From: Microvirga sp. BSC39
GTDB lineage: Bacteria; Pseudomonadota; Alphaproteobacteria; Rhizobiales; Beijerinckiaceae
Assembly: GCF_000739015.1 (NCBI RefSeq)
Contig: NZ_JPUG01000060.1
Location: 124,001-188,000, forward strand
DNA: 64,000 bases
Direction: 5' to 3'
Made by a program: the position numbers and the translations under genes
Part shown: one piece after another, positions 20,073 through 28,634 of the stretch
How positions within the stretch are numbered: the first letter of the stretch is position 1
Layout: each line of letters begins with the position of its first letter
Notes under the pieces: model-generated
What the model was told of the DNA's origin: nothing
The model's database searches: none
The model's input: only the letters and a program-made list of their open reading frames with translations

Positions 20073-21835
20073 CGCGCACTCCCGCGGTTCTTGTGTCCGC
20101 CACCGGTTGGAGCCTGCCGACGGAGTTTCACGGGCGACGCTGTCGCGGCCCTGTGCCGTGCGATCGTGCGCTCGAGCAGCATCGCGTGATGGCGTGCAGC
20201 CCGCTTCGTGTCGAGCCCGGCGTAGAAGCGCACGGCTGTCTTGAGGTTGGAGTGTCCGAGCAATTGCGATAGCAGAGGATAGGCCCCGGGCTCCTCGTCC
20301 AGGATGATCTTCGCTGCCAAATGCCGAAACTGATGCTGGGTCATCTTGAACCCCATGTGGCGCCGGATCGTCCGCTCGATCAGCCATGACACAGTGACCT
20401 CACGCTTGGGCTGCCCCTTTCCGTTGTCAAAGATCAATTGGCTCCCAAGCGGACGTAAAAAGGCCTCCTCAAAGGCACGGATCATCGCGGTCACAGGGGT
20501 CGGAAGAACCACCTTATACGGCGCACGGTTCTTAGTCTTGTGAGCCGGGATCTCAATGGTCGCCTGGCCATCCCGGTGGGTCGGCAGAATGAGCGTGGCG
20601 CCAATCTCGAGAGCAGCAAGGTTCGCGACGCGTAGTGGAGAATAGAGCAGGATTGCAATCGACACCGCCGCTTGGGCTCGCGCCAGCGACCTTTCCGAGC
20701 GCGACACTCCTTGCAGACTCTGCCACAGGTCCAGCGGGAGGTTAAACAAGCGCGGAAGCGCCTCAGGATCATCAAAGTGGCGCAGCAGAGCCGTGTTCTT
20801 CTCCGTCATTTCAGGTCGGACGGCGGGAAGCTTCGCGCAGATCTGTTTGATGACCACCAAGCCCTGTTGATCGACCTTGACCCACTCGCGGGCGACGCTC
20901 ACCAGGGTCTTTCCAATCCCGTCATTGTAGGCGTTTGCGCTCCGTCCGACGTGCTCATATCGTCCGCGCAGAATGCTGCGAACCGCATCAACAGTTACGA
21001 GATCACCAAGTGAGAGAAGAGATCCGGCAGGGGTGCCCGACTGAACCAGGGCGGTGACGGCGGACTGGATTTGCTGGCGTCTGAGCTGTACGGTCTTTGG
21101 TGCAAGTGGCCTCGTGCGGGTATTCGGGTCAAACAGATCCTGTCCGAGCGCCCAGGCAAGATAGGCCTCAAGATCTTCGACAAAACTGGTGGGCAGGGCG
21201 CCAAGATCCACTCTTGTCGGAGCCTGTCTACGGCTCGCCACCGTGACATCGTTGAGGTCGAGATCGGGTCGTAGGTGCACCAGGCGTTTCCACAGAGTTG
21301 CCGTATCCCGAACGATCGTGTCTGTATTGCGGGCGAAGGTACTGGTCCGCAACGCGTCCGCGAAGGTGAGAAGAACCTCGGTATCCACCTGCCGTGGCGC
21401 GATGTTGTTGCCGCTGCAAAAGCGCTTGAAACGCGAGAGACCCTCCCGAAACCGCCGATCAGGGAGGTTCTGCGCCAAGGCCTGCCACTCTGGCGTCAAC
21501 GGGATTTTTGCTGTTCTGAGAACCTGATTGAGGCCAGCAACCTCCAGTGCAGTCAAAAGGTTTGAGCGTAGGTTGGCCCAAGTCTTCGGGCTGAGGTGAG
21601 TGAAGGTTGGACTGGCTTTCTCAAGCCGCGCCCGGAGGACCTCCGGATCTGCCGGTAGGCTCGAGAGCGGCTCGTGGAGCAACTCACTCACACGGCGCAG
21701 AGCCGACAAGCAATCACGCTTGCGAGTCTGTTTTAGACTGCTGGCGGCGATCTGCTGGGACACGTCGAGTAGGGTCGGCATTGTTGGGTGAATGAACGGG
21801 CTGTTGAACGTTCGGGAGGTGAGGGGAGCATTCAT
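20069..21835 (-). CDS. Tyrosine recombinase A (first of a tandem pair)
   Basis: A 588-aa recombinase, larger than usual because of a roughly 380-residue N-terminal region. The catalytic domain has arginine in PLRVANLAAL, a lysine in HKTKNRAPYKV, HxxR in HQFRHLAAKI, and LGHSNLKTAVRFYAG with histidine and tyrosine. All are intact. It is the first gene after the palindromic region at 21884-22008 and overlaps recombinase B by ATGA. The pair with two upstream winged-helix genes forms a self-contained mobility module distinct from the P4-like integrase nearby. Confidence 0.87.
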   Translation of the reverse strand: MNAPLTSRTFNSPFIHPTMPTLLDVSQQIAASSLKQTRKRDCLSALRRVSELLHEPLSSLPADPEVLRARLEKASPTFTHLSPKTWANLRSNLLTALEVAGLNQVLRTAKIPLTPEWQALAQNLPDRRFREGLSRFKRFCSGNNIAPRQVDTEVLLTFADALRTSTFARNTDTIVRDTATLWKRLVHLRPDLDLNDVTVASRRQAPTRVDLGALPTSFVEDLEAYLAWALGQDLFDPNTRTRPLAPKTVQLRRQQIQSAVTALVQSGTPAGSLLSLGDLVTVDAVRSILRGRYEHVGRSANAYNDGIGKTLVSVAREWVKVDQQGLVVIKQICAKLPAVRPEMTEKNTALLRHFDDPEALPRLFNLPLDLWQSLQGVSRSERSLARAQAAVSIAILLYSPLRVANLAALEIGATLILPTHRDGQATIEIPAHKTKNRAPYKVVLPTPVTAMIRAFEEAFLRPLGSQLIFDNGKGQPKREVTVSWLIERTIRRHMGFKMTQHQFRHLAAKIILDEEPGAYPLLSQLLGHSNLKTAVRFYAGLDTKRAARHHAMLLERTIARHRAATASPVKLRRQAPTGGGHKNRGSAR

Positions 21836-21883
21836 GTCCAGTTCTCATTGGGAAGCTTCGGGAGAGTCCGCGCCGGTCACGGG

Positions 21884-22008
21884 AGGACAGAAGCGGACAG
21901 AAGGTGACATTCGGGAAGACTAGCACGGAAAAGCTGGAACGTTTTCAGCTAGGGAGTCTTCCCGAAGACTTGTAAGTGGCTGACAGAGCAGGACAAAAGC
22001 GGACAGAA
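21884..22008. promoter_or_regulatory. Nested palindrome and direct repeats between xis and recombinase genes
   Basis: The 182-bp gap holds a structured array. The 19-bp repeat AGGACAGAAGCGGACAGAA occurs at 21884-21902 and again at 21990-22008 with one mismatch. Between them is a perfect 12-bp inverted repeat, TTCGGGAAGACT at 21910-21921 and AGTCTTCCCGAA at 21955-21966. Its spacer contains a shorter AGCTG/CAGCT dyad. A third partial copy, GGGAAGCTTCGGG, is near 21850. The layout suggests recombinase core and arm sites, or an operator read by the upstream winged-helix protein. Confidence 0.6.
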
Positions 22009-22017
22009 AAAGTGCTG

Positions 22018-22224
22018 TCAGCGGGTCCGCCGAGCGGCCCAAAATGCATGGGCGTCTTCCTCTGTGATGAGGTACTGGCCACCGTCTTTGAATGCGCGGA
22101 GGTCACCCGACTTGATGCGGCGGAGAATGGTACGTGAACATCGCGATGACCTTGCTGCGAATTCAGCAACCGTCATCATCTGTGGCACGACTTTGCCCTT
22201 GCGAGGAGGAGGCGAAGCGGTCAT
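22018..22224 (-). CDS. Excisionase-like winged-helix protein
   Basis: A 68-aa protein of the excisionase/MerR-like DNA-binding class: MTVAEFAARSSRCSRTILRR, then IKSGDLRAFKDGGQYLITEEDAHAF. This is the wHTH pattern with the wing glycine and the TEED helix. The ATG at 22224 overlaps the previous stop by ATGA. It probably binds the repeats just downstream, controlling directionality or expression of the two recombinases that follow. Confidence 0.78.
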   Translation of the reverse strand: MTASPPPRKGKVVPQMMTVAEFAARSSRCSRTILRRIKSGDLRAFKDGGQYLITEEDAHAFWAARRTR

Positions 22225-22433
22225 TCGGGCCTCCTCTTGGATCTTCCCAAGCCAACCGGAGACGCCTCCCAAGTGACAACCACACTGAGCGGCCAGTATT
22301 TGCGCCGATTGATGATAACGGGACTTGGGAACTCAAGCGATGGATCGCGCTCCCACCGGTACAATGTCATACCGCTGACGTTGTAGCGCGCCCGCATCAT
22401 GCGCCCTGTCAGATAGATCTCTTGATCAGTCAT
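22221..22433 (-). CDS. AlpA-like small DNA-binding regulator
   Basis: A 70-aa protein from the ATG at 22433: MTDQEIYLTGRMMRARYNVS, then MTLYRWERDPSLEFPSPVII and NRRKYW. This is the AlpA/phage transcriptional regulator pattern, with a recognition helix ending TLYRWE and a YW wing. Such proteins activate excision or integrase genes on cryptic prophages. It is the first gene of the four-gene run ending with recombinase B. Confidence 0.78.
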   Translation of the reverse strand: MTDQEIYLTGRMMRARYNVSGMTLYRWERDPSLEFPSPVIINRRKYWPLSVVVTWEASPVGLGRSKRRPE

Positions 22434-22549
22434 GTTCGCTCCTGTGTTAACGAGCGAGACCATGATGATCTGTATTCCAAAGCTCCATAATGGTGTGGTT
22501 TGGCCTATTTGAGCAGGAGTCACACCACCTGGCTTTCATGTCAGGTTAC

Positions 22550-23215
22550 TCAGGTGCTCTTTCTTTTCCGCCAACCTTTGACTGCGTCACGAACGGTGTC
22601 TGGACTTGGCCGGTCCAGTGCAAGTCCATCGTGCAAAGTGTTGAGGATCGACATAATAGGTCCCGCTCGAGAGAACCGGACGCCGCGACGGCCTGTATTC
22701 CAAAGATCGAATATGGGCTCCCAAAGATAGAAGCGCTCCCGACTCCTCATCCCTCGGTTTGTGTCGAAGCCAGCCCGAACGTTCGGGCGAGTGCGAGTTC
22801 TACTAACGGCCCACGGCGTTGAGCCCAATGTCTTGAGGACGTATTCGAAACTGTTCCAATGGTTGGTAGCCTGTAGAAGCGACGCAGCAGGATCAAACAC
22901 AAGTGATACTGACCTCATCTGCTCTGCATGCAGCTCAATGAACTGGTTGATGAAGCTGCTTCGACCGGATATCGTTTTAGCGAATGAACTCGCTGAGAAG
23001 TCTTTTCTAGATGAGAATGTTTTAGAACCATTCACCGGTCGTCGAAGTATGGACTGGCGATACCTCATGCATGCTAGATCGAGCGCCAGCTGTACCTGAA
23101 CAGCGTCAATCAGGCCATTGGTTGCAAACACATCGCAAATAGCCATCTTGTATCGCATGGGCAATTTTGCCAGTTCGGTATCGCTATCAGCCTTTACAGG
23201 TTCATGCACTGGCAT
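22550..23215 (-). CDS. Hypothetical protein coupled to integrase
   Basis: A 221-aa protein with no recognised domain. It is basic, with scattered aromatic residues, and the central part (FSSRKDFSASSFAKTISGRS, then INQFIELHAEQM) looks helical. No signal peptide or membrane segment is visible. Its start overlaps the end of the integrase gene by 14 bp, so it is made from the same message and may be an accessory factor of that integrase. It lies between the integrase and the excisionase group. Confidence 0.6.
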   Translation of the reverse strand: MPVHEPVKADSDTELAKLPMRYKMAICDVFATNGLIDAVQVQLALDLACMRYRQSILRRPVNGSKTFSSRKDFSASSFAKTISGRSSFINQFIELHAEQMRSVSLVFDPAASLLQATNHWNSFEYVLKTLGSTPWAVSRTRTRPNVRAGFDTNRGMRSRERFYLWEPIFDLWNTGRRGVRFSRAGPIMSILNTLHDGLALDRPSPDTVRDAVKGWRKRKST

Positions 23216-24437
23216 GACGCGCTTCCTTCACCAACGTGCTGACTATAAGCATGACGTGCTCAGACCAAGCAGCAAGGGCATGCCGTCTCTCGTCCAGAAA
23301 ATCGTGACGTTGATAGACAGCAACGATACCGCTGAAGGTTCCAGAGGTGTGGTTCAGGCACTTTTCAACTACGTGGAGAGCCACCCCTAAACGGGCACAA
23401 CCCGTCGCGAAAGTGCGCCGCAAGTCATGTAACCGCCAAGCCTTAAGTGCACTGTCCTCGTCCATGTACCTCTCTGCTCCGACGGAGAGCCTCTCGACAG
23501 CTTTCGACACGCCGGAAAACGGACTGCGCCCATTCGTGGTGAACAGGAGCTTGGGGGATGAGCCGATCTTAGGCAGGCTCCGGATCAGCGCGACGGCAGC
23601 CGGGGCGAGCGGCACCACATGCCCAGAGCCATTCTTGGCTCGCTCGCGGGGGATACTCCAGAGCCGCTGCTCTAGGTCAAATTCGTGCCACTCCGCTTCC
23701 AATACTTCGGAGCGGCGCTGCCCCGTCAAGATCATCAATTGTACCGCGCGCCCGAACGGGTAGCCGACCTCATCGGCTGCCAGCCAGATTGCCCGAAGTT
23801 CCTCGTCCGAGAGAACTCGGTCGCGGTGGGTCTCAGCAGATGGCGGCTTCAATGAGGCTATAGGGGAGGTGTTGATCAGTCCTCGCTCGACCGTCCAGCC
23901 AAAGAAGCGACGAAGAGCAGCGACAAGCCGGTTGGCCTGAATGGGCGAACCTCGCTCCACCATGCCGTCAAGAATGGATAGGATATCTTGCCGGCTGATA
24001 GTTCGTAGGTCCCAGTTCTGCCAAGGGGCGAGATCAGCTTTGGTGAGGAGGCGTTCGGTCTCAGGCCAAGTGCGGTTTCGCGGCTTGGCGTAGCGTTCAA
24101 TAAACTCGGCTACGACAGCCCCAAAGCGTAGTTTGGCTGTCGCCTCTGCCTCTTGCTCTGCAGTCATCCGTATGATTGCGGGATCTCGACCCTCGGAAGC
24201 CAGGCGAAGAGCCGCGCGCGCCTGCTCGCGGGCTTCTCCGAGGGTCAAACGAGGGTAGGGGCCAAGAGTGAATTTTTTCGGCTTCCCGGCCGCTCGATAG
24301 CGCACGGCCCACGACTTGGCCCCGGAGGGCTGCACCACAAGGTAGAACCCAGGCAGGGCACCGTCTGGCAGCTCGAGGCGGCGGTTGGGATCCGGTTTGG
24401 CATTCTCGACGGAGCGAGCGGTGAGAGAGGCAGGCAT
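23202..24437 (-). CDS. int: P4-like tyrosine integrase, intact
   Basis: A 411-aa integrase with a DUF4102-type N-terminal domain (MPASLTARSVENAKPDPNRR, then LPDGALPGFYLVV), a core-binding region and a catalytic domain. The catalytic residues are arginine in GQRRSEVLEAEW, HxxR in HDLRRTFATG, histidine in LNHTSG and tyrosine in AVYQRHD. All are present. The start is 160 bp from tRNA fragment 2 (24601-24645), with three GGGTAAC motifs between, the typical gene-to-att arrangement of tRNA-targeting islands. This is the best candidate for the enzyme that used the tRNA-Lys site. A small hypothetical gene follows in the same transcript. Confidence 0.92.
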   Translation of the reverse strand: MPASLTARSVENAKPDPNRRLELPDGALPGFYLVVQPSGAKSWAVRYRAAGKPKKFTLGPYPRLTLGEAREQARAALRLASEGRDPAIIRMTAEQEAEATAKLRFGAVVAEFIERYAKPRNRTWPETERLLTKADLAPWQNWDLRTISRQDILSILDGMVERGSPIQANRLVAALRRFFGWTVERGLINTSPIASLKPPSAETHRDRVLSDEELRAIWLAADEVGYPFGRAVQLMILTGQRRSEVLEAEWHEFDLEQRLWSIPRERAKNGSGHVVPLAPAAVALIRSLPKIGSSPKLLFTTNGRSPFSGVSKAVERLSVGAERYMDEDSALKAWRLHDLRRTFATGCARLGVALHVVEKCLNHTSGTFSGIVAVYQRHDFLDERRHALAAWSEHVMLIVSTLVKEARHASA

Positions 24438-24446
24438 GTGAGGTCC

Positions 24447-24504
24447 GGGTAACGCGAGGGTAACGGAGGAGGGCTGTTAGCGGCTGTTATGGAATGAGGG
24501 TAAC
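24447..24504. repeat. Three GGGTAAC motifs upstream of integrase
   Basis: GGGTAAC is found at 24447-24453, 24458-24464 and 24498-24504, just upstream of the integrase start and 97 bp from tRNA fragment 2. The first two are 11 bp apart, about one helical turn. The same heptamer is next to tRNA fragments 1 and 3. Likely integrase arm sites that could also let the integrase repress itself. Confidence 0.5.
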
Positions 24505-24600
24505 AACACATCACAAATGCTCTCAATGCCTTGATTTGCTTGATCCACAGCGCTTATGAATGTGATGAATTGTGAGGTACTGAAAACGGCTGGGCACTGA

Positions 24601-24645
24601 CTTTTAATCAGAGGGTCCTGGGTTCGAGTCCCAGCGCGCTCACCA
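24601..24645 (+). repeat. tRNA-Lys(TTT) 3' fragment, attachment-site copy 2
   Basis: An exact 45-bp match to copy 1 (3297-3341), from the anticodon loop through the CCA end. It is preceded by CACTGA, which restores one more anticodon-stem base than copy 1, but no D-arm or 5' acceptor strand follows upstream. It lies beside the intact integrase and marks the boundary between the defence island and the metabolic segment. Confidence 0.9.
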
Positions 24646-24942
24646 AGCCATACCAATCACTTAGATGCTGATTGGTTTTGGTCCTTCTTCCCAGAAAACC
24701 GGATTGGGAAGCGTATGGGAAGCAAGCTCAATTAGACAGCTTTCCCCTGCTATCGCGTCGGTTCACCCGCAGGTCGAACCCTGCCGCCAGAATCAGCAAA
24801 CGTCAGGAATCAGCCAAGGAGCGGACTTTGTCACGGTCGCGCTGAATGCCTCCGATTGACCCAAAGGAGACCTTCCAGGGGCGAGTGAAAATCGGCACAG
24901 GTTGGCAGGTGCTGAGCGGATGGAAATCACTTGGCGTGCCGA
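24646..24942. other. Non-coding stretch after tRNA fragment 2
   Basis: No convincing gene is seen in these 297 bases. The sequence TTGGGAAGCGTATGGGAAGC near 24706 contains a GGGAAGC direct repeat that could be another recombinase arm site. The rest lies downstream of the cyclase stop and shows no hairpin with a T-run. Confidence 0.4.
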
Positions 24943-26124
24943 TCAGTGCGATCGGACACTGCCTTGCCTGGGCAAGGTAAAAACCCGCTGCGGCTTCTCG
25001 ACGTCCCGCAACGGATGGCGCCCAAGATCGACCAGAGGCTGATCCAGCTCCCGTGCAACGGCATGCGAGACCAGCACTTGCTGGTCCAGCCGCTTGGCCA
25101 GATCCAGGAGCCTGCTGGCCCGGTTCACCGCTGGGCCGATGACCGTGAAGTCGAGCCGGTGCGGAGCGCCGACGTTGCCATAGGCCACCTCGCCGACGTG
25201 CAGCGCCAAACCGTGGGAGAGAAGTGGGTTGCCAGAGGAACGACGCAGGGCATTTTCCGCGTCGGTCCGCCGTCCGAACTCCTGTGCGGCCGCCAGTGCC
25301 TTCCGGCAGGCTGCCATGCGGTCGTGTTCGCCCGAGGTCGGGAAGATCGCTAAGACGGCATCGCCGATGAACTTGAGCACCTCGCCGCCATGGGCCTCAA
25401 CCACATCGCCGATGGTGCCGAACCAGGCATTCAAGTTCGCCAGTACCTCGGGGATGGGGGACTGCTCGGACAGGAGGGTGAAGCCCCGCAGGTCTGCAAA
25501 CCAGATCGCAGCCTCGATCATCTCGACCGCGCCGCGATCCACCCGGCCCTCAATGATGCGCTGCCCCGTTCGAGGGCCGACGTAGGTGTCGAGCAGGTCA
25601 ACGGCGATGCGGCGCAGGACATGCCGCTCCAGGTACGGGCTCAAAAGCCTGGTGGCGAACTCCAATCCCCCAAGCGATGCCGGGTCAAAGCCTTGCGGGT
25701 GCTGCGTGGCAAAGGAGATCACGGCGGTCCGGGTCTGATCCAGGAACGGCAGGGGATACATGACGTAATCCGTCCCTCCGGCAAGGCGCAGGTCTTCGAG
25801 CAGTGGCATGTCGGGGCAAGGGCCATCGAGCCGGCGGCGGAACGGCCGTCCCGTCTCGTCGACGACACGGGTGGGACTGTTCAGGTACGACTCGGAGGTC
25901 GACGCCGTCGCGCGGTCGGACGCACGCACCGACAGGCTCTCGTCCGTCCAGACGTGCTGCCAGCCGCTCACCTCCGGGTGCAGCACCTCCAGGCCCAGAG
26001 AGGCGCGCCAGACCGGAACCCCGGACCGGACGATTTCCTGGCAAAAGCCGGCGAACAGCCCCTGCACGGTGTCATGGGGGGCCTCGTTGGCAAGCCAGAG
26101 CGTGATATCCTCCGTTCGCGTCAT
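24943..26124 (-). CDS. Class III adenylate/guanylate cyclase
   Basis: A 393-aa soluble protein. Residues about 10-185 form an N-terminal sensor-like region without a recognised motif. Residues about 205-385 are the class III cyclase homology domain, with the first metal aspartate in IWFADLRGFT, the second in KFIGDAVLAIF, and the transition-state pair in VIGPAVNRASRLL. It should make cAMP (less likely cGMP) from the triphosphate as a dimer. It stands alone, 44 bp downstream of an SDR gene on the same strand, so partial co-transcription is possible. No membrane segment is seen. Confidence 0.87.
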   Translation of the reverse strand: MTRTEDITLWLANEAPHDTVQGLFAGFCQEIVRSGVPVWRASLGLEVLHPEVSGWQHVWTDESLSVRASDRATASTSESYLNSPTRVVDETGRPFRRRLDGPCPDMPLLEDLRLAGGTDYVMYPLPFLDQTRTAVISFATQHPQGFDPASLGGLEFATRLLSPYLERHVLRRIAVDLLDTYVGPRTGQRIIEGRVDRGAVEMIEAAIWFADLRGFTLLSEQSPIPEVLANLNAWFGTIGDVVEAHGGEVLKFIGDAVLAIFPTSGEHDRMAACRKALAAAQEFGRRTDAENALRRSSGNPLLSHGLALHVGEVAYGNVGAPHRLDFTVIGPAVNRASRLLDLAKRLDQQVLVSHAVARELDQPLVDLGRHPLRDVEKPQRVFTLPRQGSVRSH

Positions 26125-26168
26125 CGGCCGTGACCTTTCCGTGCAGCCTCAACCGCCACCGGGCTGGT

Positions 26169-27002
26169 TCAGTCGATGGCAAGCGAGCTCGACAGTTCCC
26201 GGTGCGCTTCAATCTGCTGCTGTAGCAACGCAATCTTCTGCTCGGCAATGTCGATAGCGTCAGCACCGGCGAGGAAGCGTCGCGGCAGCTCGTCCTGGTC
26301 CGTGAGCGTGATCAGAGCGCGAGCGAGCTTGGCCGGATCACCCTCTTGCTTGCCGTTCTGGGATCTCCAGAAGGCGATCTGCGCCGTCCGCTGTTCATGA
26401 TAGTCCTCGATGGAGGGCTCGGCATAGTTGGTGGACTCCTCCGTGAGGAGCTCGGTGCGGAAGAAGCCCGGGTTCACGATCATCGTCTCGATGCCGAACG
26501 GGGCGACTTCGGTCTGGAGCGCCTCCATCCAGCCGTCGAGGCCGAACTTCGAGGCCGAGTAGGCGGTGCAGAACTCGAAGCCCATCAGGCCGGCCGTCGA
26601 GGAGATCGAGACAATCCGGCCGGACCGCTGCTGGCGCATCGCCGGGAGAAAGGCCCGCGTCACGTTCATGGGCCCAAGCAGGCTCGTTGCGAGCTGACGA
26701 TCCATCTGCTCGGGCGTCAGCTCTTCGAAGTACCCGGCATAAAAGCTGGCCGCGTTGTTGATCAGCACATCGATGCGCCCGAACCGCTCAAGCGTGGCCA
26801 GTGCAGCCGCTTTGGCGTCCGCGGCGCAAGTTACATCGAGCTTCACGACAAGGAGGTTTTCGGACTCCCCGATGGCTTTTGCGACCTTCTCTGTGTTGCG
26901 GCCGGTCGCAACCACCTTGTGGCCGGCGGCCAGTGCGGCCTTGGCGATATCCAGACCAAGGCCCCGGCCTGCACCGGTGATCAACCAAACGTTGCTGCTC
27001 AT
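26169..27002 (-). CDS. SDR-family NAD(P)-dependent oxidoreductase
   Basis: A 277-aa classical short-chain dehydrogenase. The Rossmann motif TGAGRGLG is at 10-17, the D of KLDVT near 56, NNA near 85, catalytic serine in SISSTAGLMG and Y-x3-K in AYSASKFG. The arginine after the second beta strand (ATGRN) favours NADP(H). The C-terminal extension (IAEQKIALLQQQIEAHRELS) is helical. It follows a second SDR and a DUF1330 gene on the same strand and lies opposite a LysR gene, suggesting a small inducible detoxification or catabolic unit. Substrate unknown. Confidence 0.88.
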   Translation of the reverse strand: MSSNVWLITGAGRGLGLDIAKAALAAGHKVVATGRNTEKVAKAIGESENLLVVKLDVTCAADAKAAALATLERFGRIDVLINNAASFYAGYFEELTPEQMDRQLATSLLGPMNVTRAFLPAMRQQRSGRIVSISSTAGLMGFEFCTAYSASKFGLDGWMEALQTEVAPFGIETMIVNPGFFRTELLTEESTNYAEPSIEDYHEQRTAQIAFWRSQNGKQEGDPAKLARALITLTDQDELPRRFLAGADAIDIAEQKIALLQQQIEAHRELSSSLAID

Positions 27003-27089
27003 CTCATCTTTCCTTTCGTTGATCCCAGTTCCCCGTTAGAGACCGATTGCGCTGCCGACGAGCGGGGGCAAGTTCATCGTGGGACACCC

Positions 27090-27815
27090 TCACATCGCCT
27101 GAATGGTTGGCCGCACCAGGATTTCATTGAGCGTGATCCGCTTCGGCCGGCCGAGAGCGAACGCAACCACCTCGGCGATGTCCTGCGGCGGCATCGCCAC
27201 GTTATCGCGGTAATCCCGGGCAAGCTTCTTGCTCTCATCGTGGGTGATGTGGTCGGACAGCTCCGTTGCCACAGCACCAGGCTCGATGACCATGACGCGG
27301 ATGTCGGGCTGAAGCTCGACGCGGAGCGCTTCGGACCAACCCTTCAATCCCCATTTCGTTGCCGAATAGGCCGCAAAGCCGGCCGGGGCGACACGCGCCG
27401 CGACGGAGGAGATGTTCACCAGATCACCCTTCCTGGCACGGAGCTGATCCAGGAAGACCTCAGTCACGGTCATGGCGCCAAGAAGGTTGATTTCGACCAT
27501 CTGCCGGTGCTCGGATCGTTTGTCGGATGCAAAGGGCGCCGTGAGCATCACGCCGGCGTTGTTGATGAGGATGTCGGCGCCTCCGAGTTCCCGCTGGACG
27601 CGCTCAGCCGCTGCGACGATGGAATCCCGGTCCGTTACGTCAGCCTGGATGGCAATGGTGCCGTTGCTCAGTTCATCGGCAAGCGCAGCGATGCGTTCCA
27701 AGCGGCGAGCGAGCAGTGCGACACGGTATCCTTCCGACACAAGCGTCCGGGCAATGGCCTCTCCGATCCCGGAGGAAGCGCCGGTAATCACCGCAACTCG
27801 GTTGGTATCACTCAT
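27090..27815 (-). CDS. SDR-family oxidoreductase, second copy
   Basis: A 241-aa short-chain dehydrogenase started at the ATG at 27815 (MSDTNRVAVITGASSGIGEA). The longer frame adds 22 residues without a good RBS. TGASSGIG, NNAG, NISS and Y-x3-K (AYSATKWG) are all present. It is close to the YdfG/clavaldehyde dehydrogenase-type SDR subgroup by motif style. It lies 87 bp upstream of the other SDR, probably in one operon. The two are not close copies, so this is family clustering rather than a recent duplication. Confidence 0.88.
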   Translation of the reverse strand: MSDTNRVAVITGASSGIGEAIARTLVSEGYRVALLARRLERIAALADELSNGTIAIQADVTDRDSIVAAAERVQRELGGADILINNAGVMLTAPFASDKRSEHRQMVEINLLGAMTVTEVFLDQLRARKGDLVNISSVAARVAPAGFAAYSATKWGLKGWSEALRVELQPDIRVMVIEPGAVATELSDHITHDESKKLARDYRDNVAMPPQDIAEVVAFALGRPKRITLNEILVRPTIQAM

Positions 27816-28094
27816 GACAATCTCTTTCCATTTCTGACCTTGATCCGGTCGGCGTCGATCCGGGAAGGCGGATGTTCTCACGGCCGGCCACAGGAAGCGG
27901 CGGCGTCAGCAAGGTGCCGATGCCGCCGGAGGAAGCGGTTCCCCTTGGCTTTTACCGCAGGGGCGACATGCCATTCCCGCGCCTTGAACTCGTCCCAAGC
28001 TTGGCGCCAACATCGATCATCGCAAGCATCGACGGTATGGTCTGCATGGGGCTGATGGCCCCATGCTCGACTTGCATCCACGTGCTTGGTCGCA

Positions 28095-28481
28095 TCACTT
28101 CGTTGGAAGACCTGCGCCTTCGGTGATGATGCGAAATCCTTCGGTCGACCTAGTGAAGAACTGCCGAGCAGCAGTGTATTCTGGCGAGTTGTAGTAACGC
28201 TGGGCGTCAGCAAGGCTCGGGAACTCGGCGATGGCGATCACCGATCTGGAGCTTCCTTCGATGGCAGTCACGTTGGGATTGTAGACGATCACGCGACCGC
28301 CATACTGGGTGACAAGCGGTGACGCGGCTTCAATGTACTGCTGAAACACCGCTTGATCCTTGATGTCATAGCTGCCGATCATGTAGGCCCGGGGCTGCGC
28401 GCTCGTCGCAGTCTGAGCAAAGGCGGCCGGGCTCGCCATCATGGTGAGGGCGGTGAGAGCACTGACGACAAACTTCTTCAT
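28095..28481 (-). CDS. Exported DUF1330 protein
   Basis: A 128-aa protein from the ATG at 28481, preceded by a clear AAGGAG. The signal peptide (MKKFVVSALTALTMMASPAA) ends near AQT. The mature part has the DUF1330 pattern: AYMIGSYDIKDQAVFQQYIE, GGRVIVYN, AIAEFPSLADAQRYYNSPEY. This ferredoxin-like ABM fold is usually cytoplasmic, so a periplasmic version is slightly unusual. It is the first gene divergent from the LysR gene at 28635 and probably its target. Confidence 0.85.
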   Translation of the reverse strand: MKKFVVSALTALTMMASPAAFAQTATSAQPRAYMIGSYDIKDQAVFQQYIEAASPLVTQYGGRVIVYNPNVTAIEGSSRSVIAIAEFPSLADAQRYYNSPEYTAARQFFTRSTEGFRIITEGAGLPTK

Positions 28482-28634
28482 TTTGCTTCTCCTTCCGTCG
28501 AGCCGATTGGACGGTGGGAGGTGCTCGGAGAATTGCTCCGGCTGCCCGTCTGGTCTCGATGTTGGGAAGTTAATGCGACCTAACCTTTCCAAAAATAGCA
28601 TACTGGTTGATGTCTCATTGACCGGAGGTTCACA

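Noticed and set aside
20073..20387. Extended N-terminus of recombinase B
   Set aside because: It lies inside recombinase A in another frame; the ATGA overlap at 20069-20072 is the natural start.
26346..28055. 569-aa open frame on the + strand across two SDR genes
   Set aside because: It is antisense to two genes with full family motifs, its composition is repetitive and it has no recognisable domain; it is a high-GC shadow.
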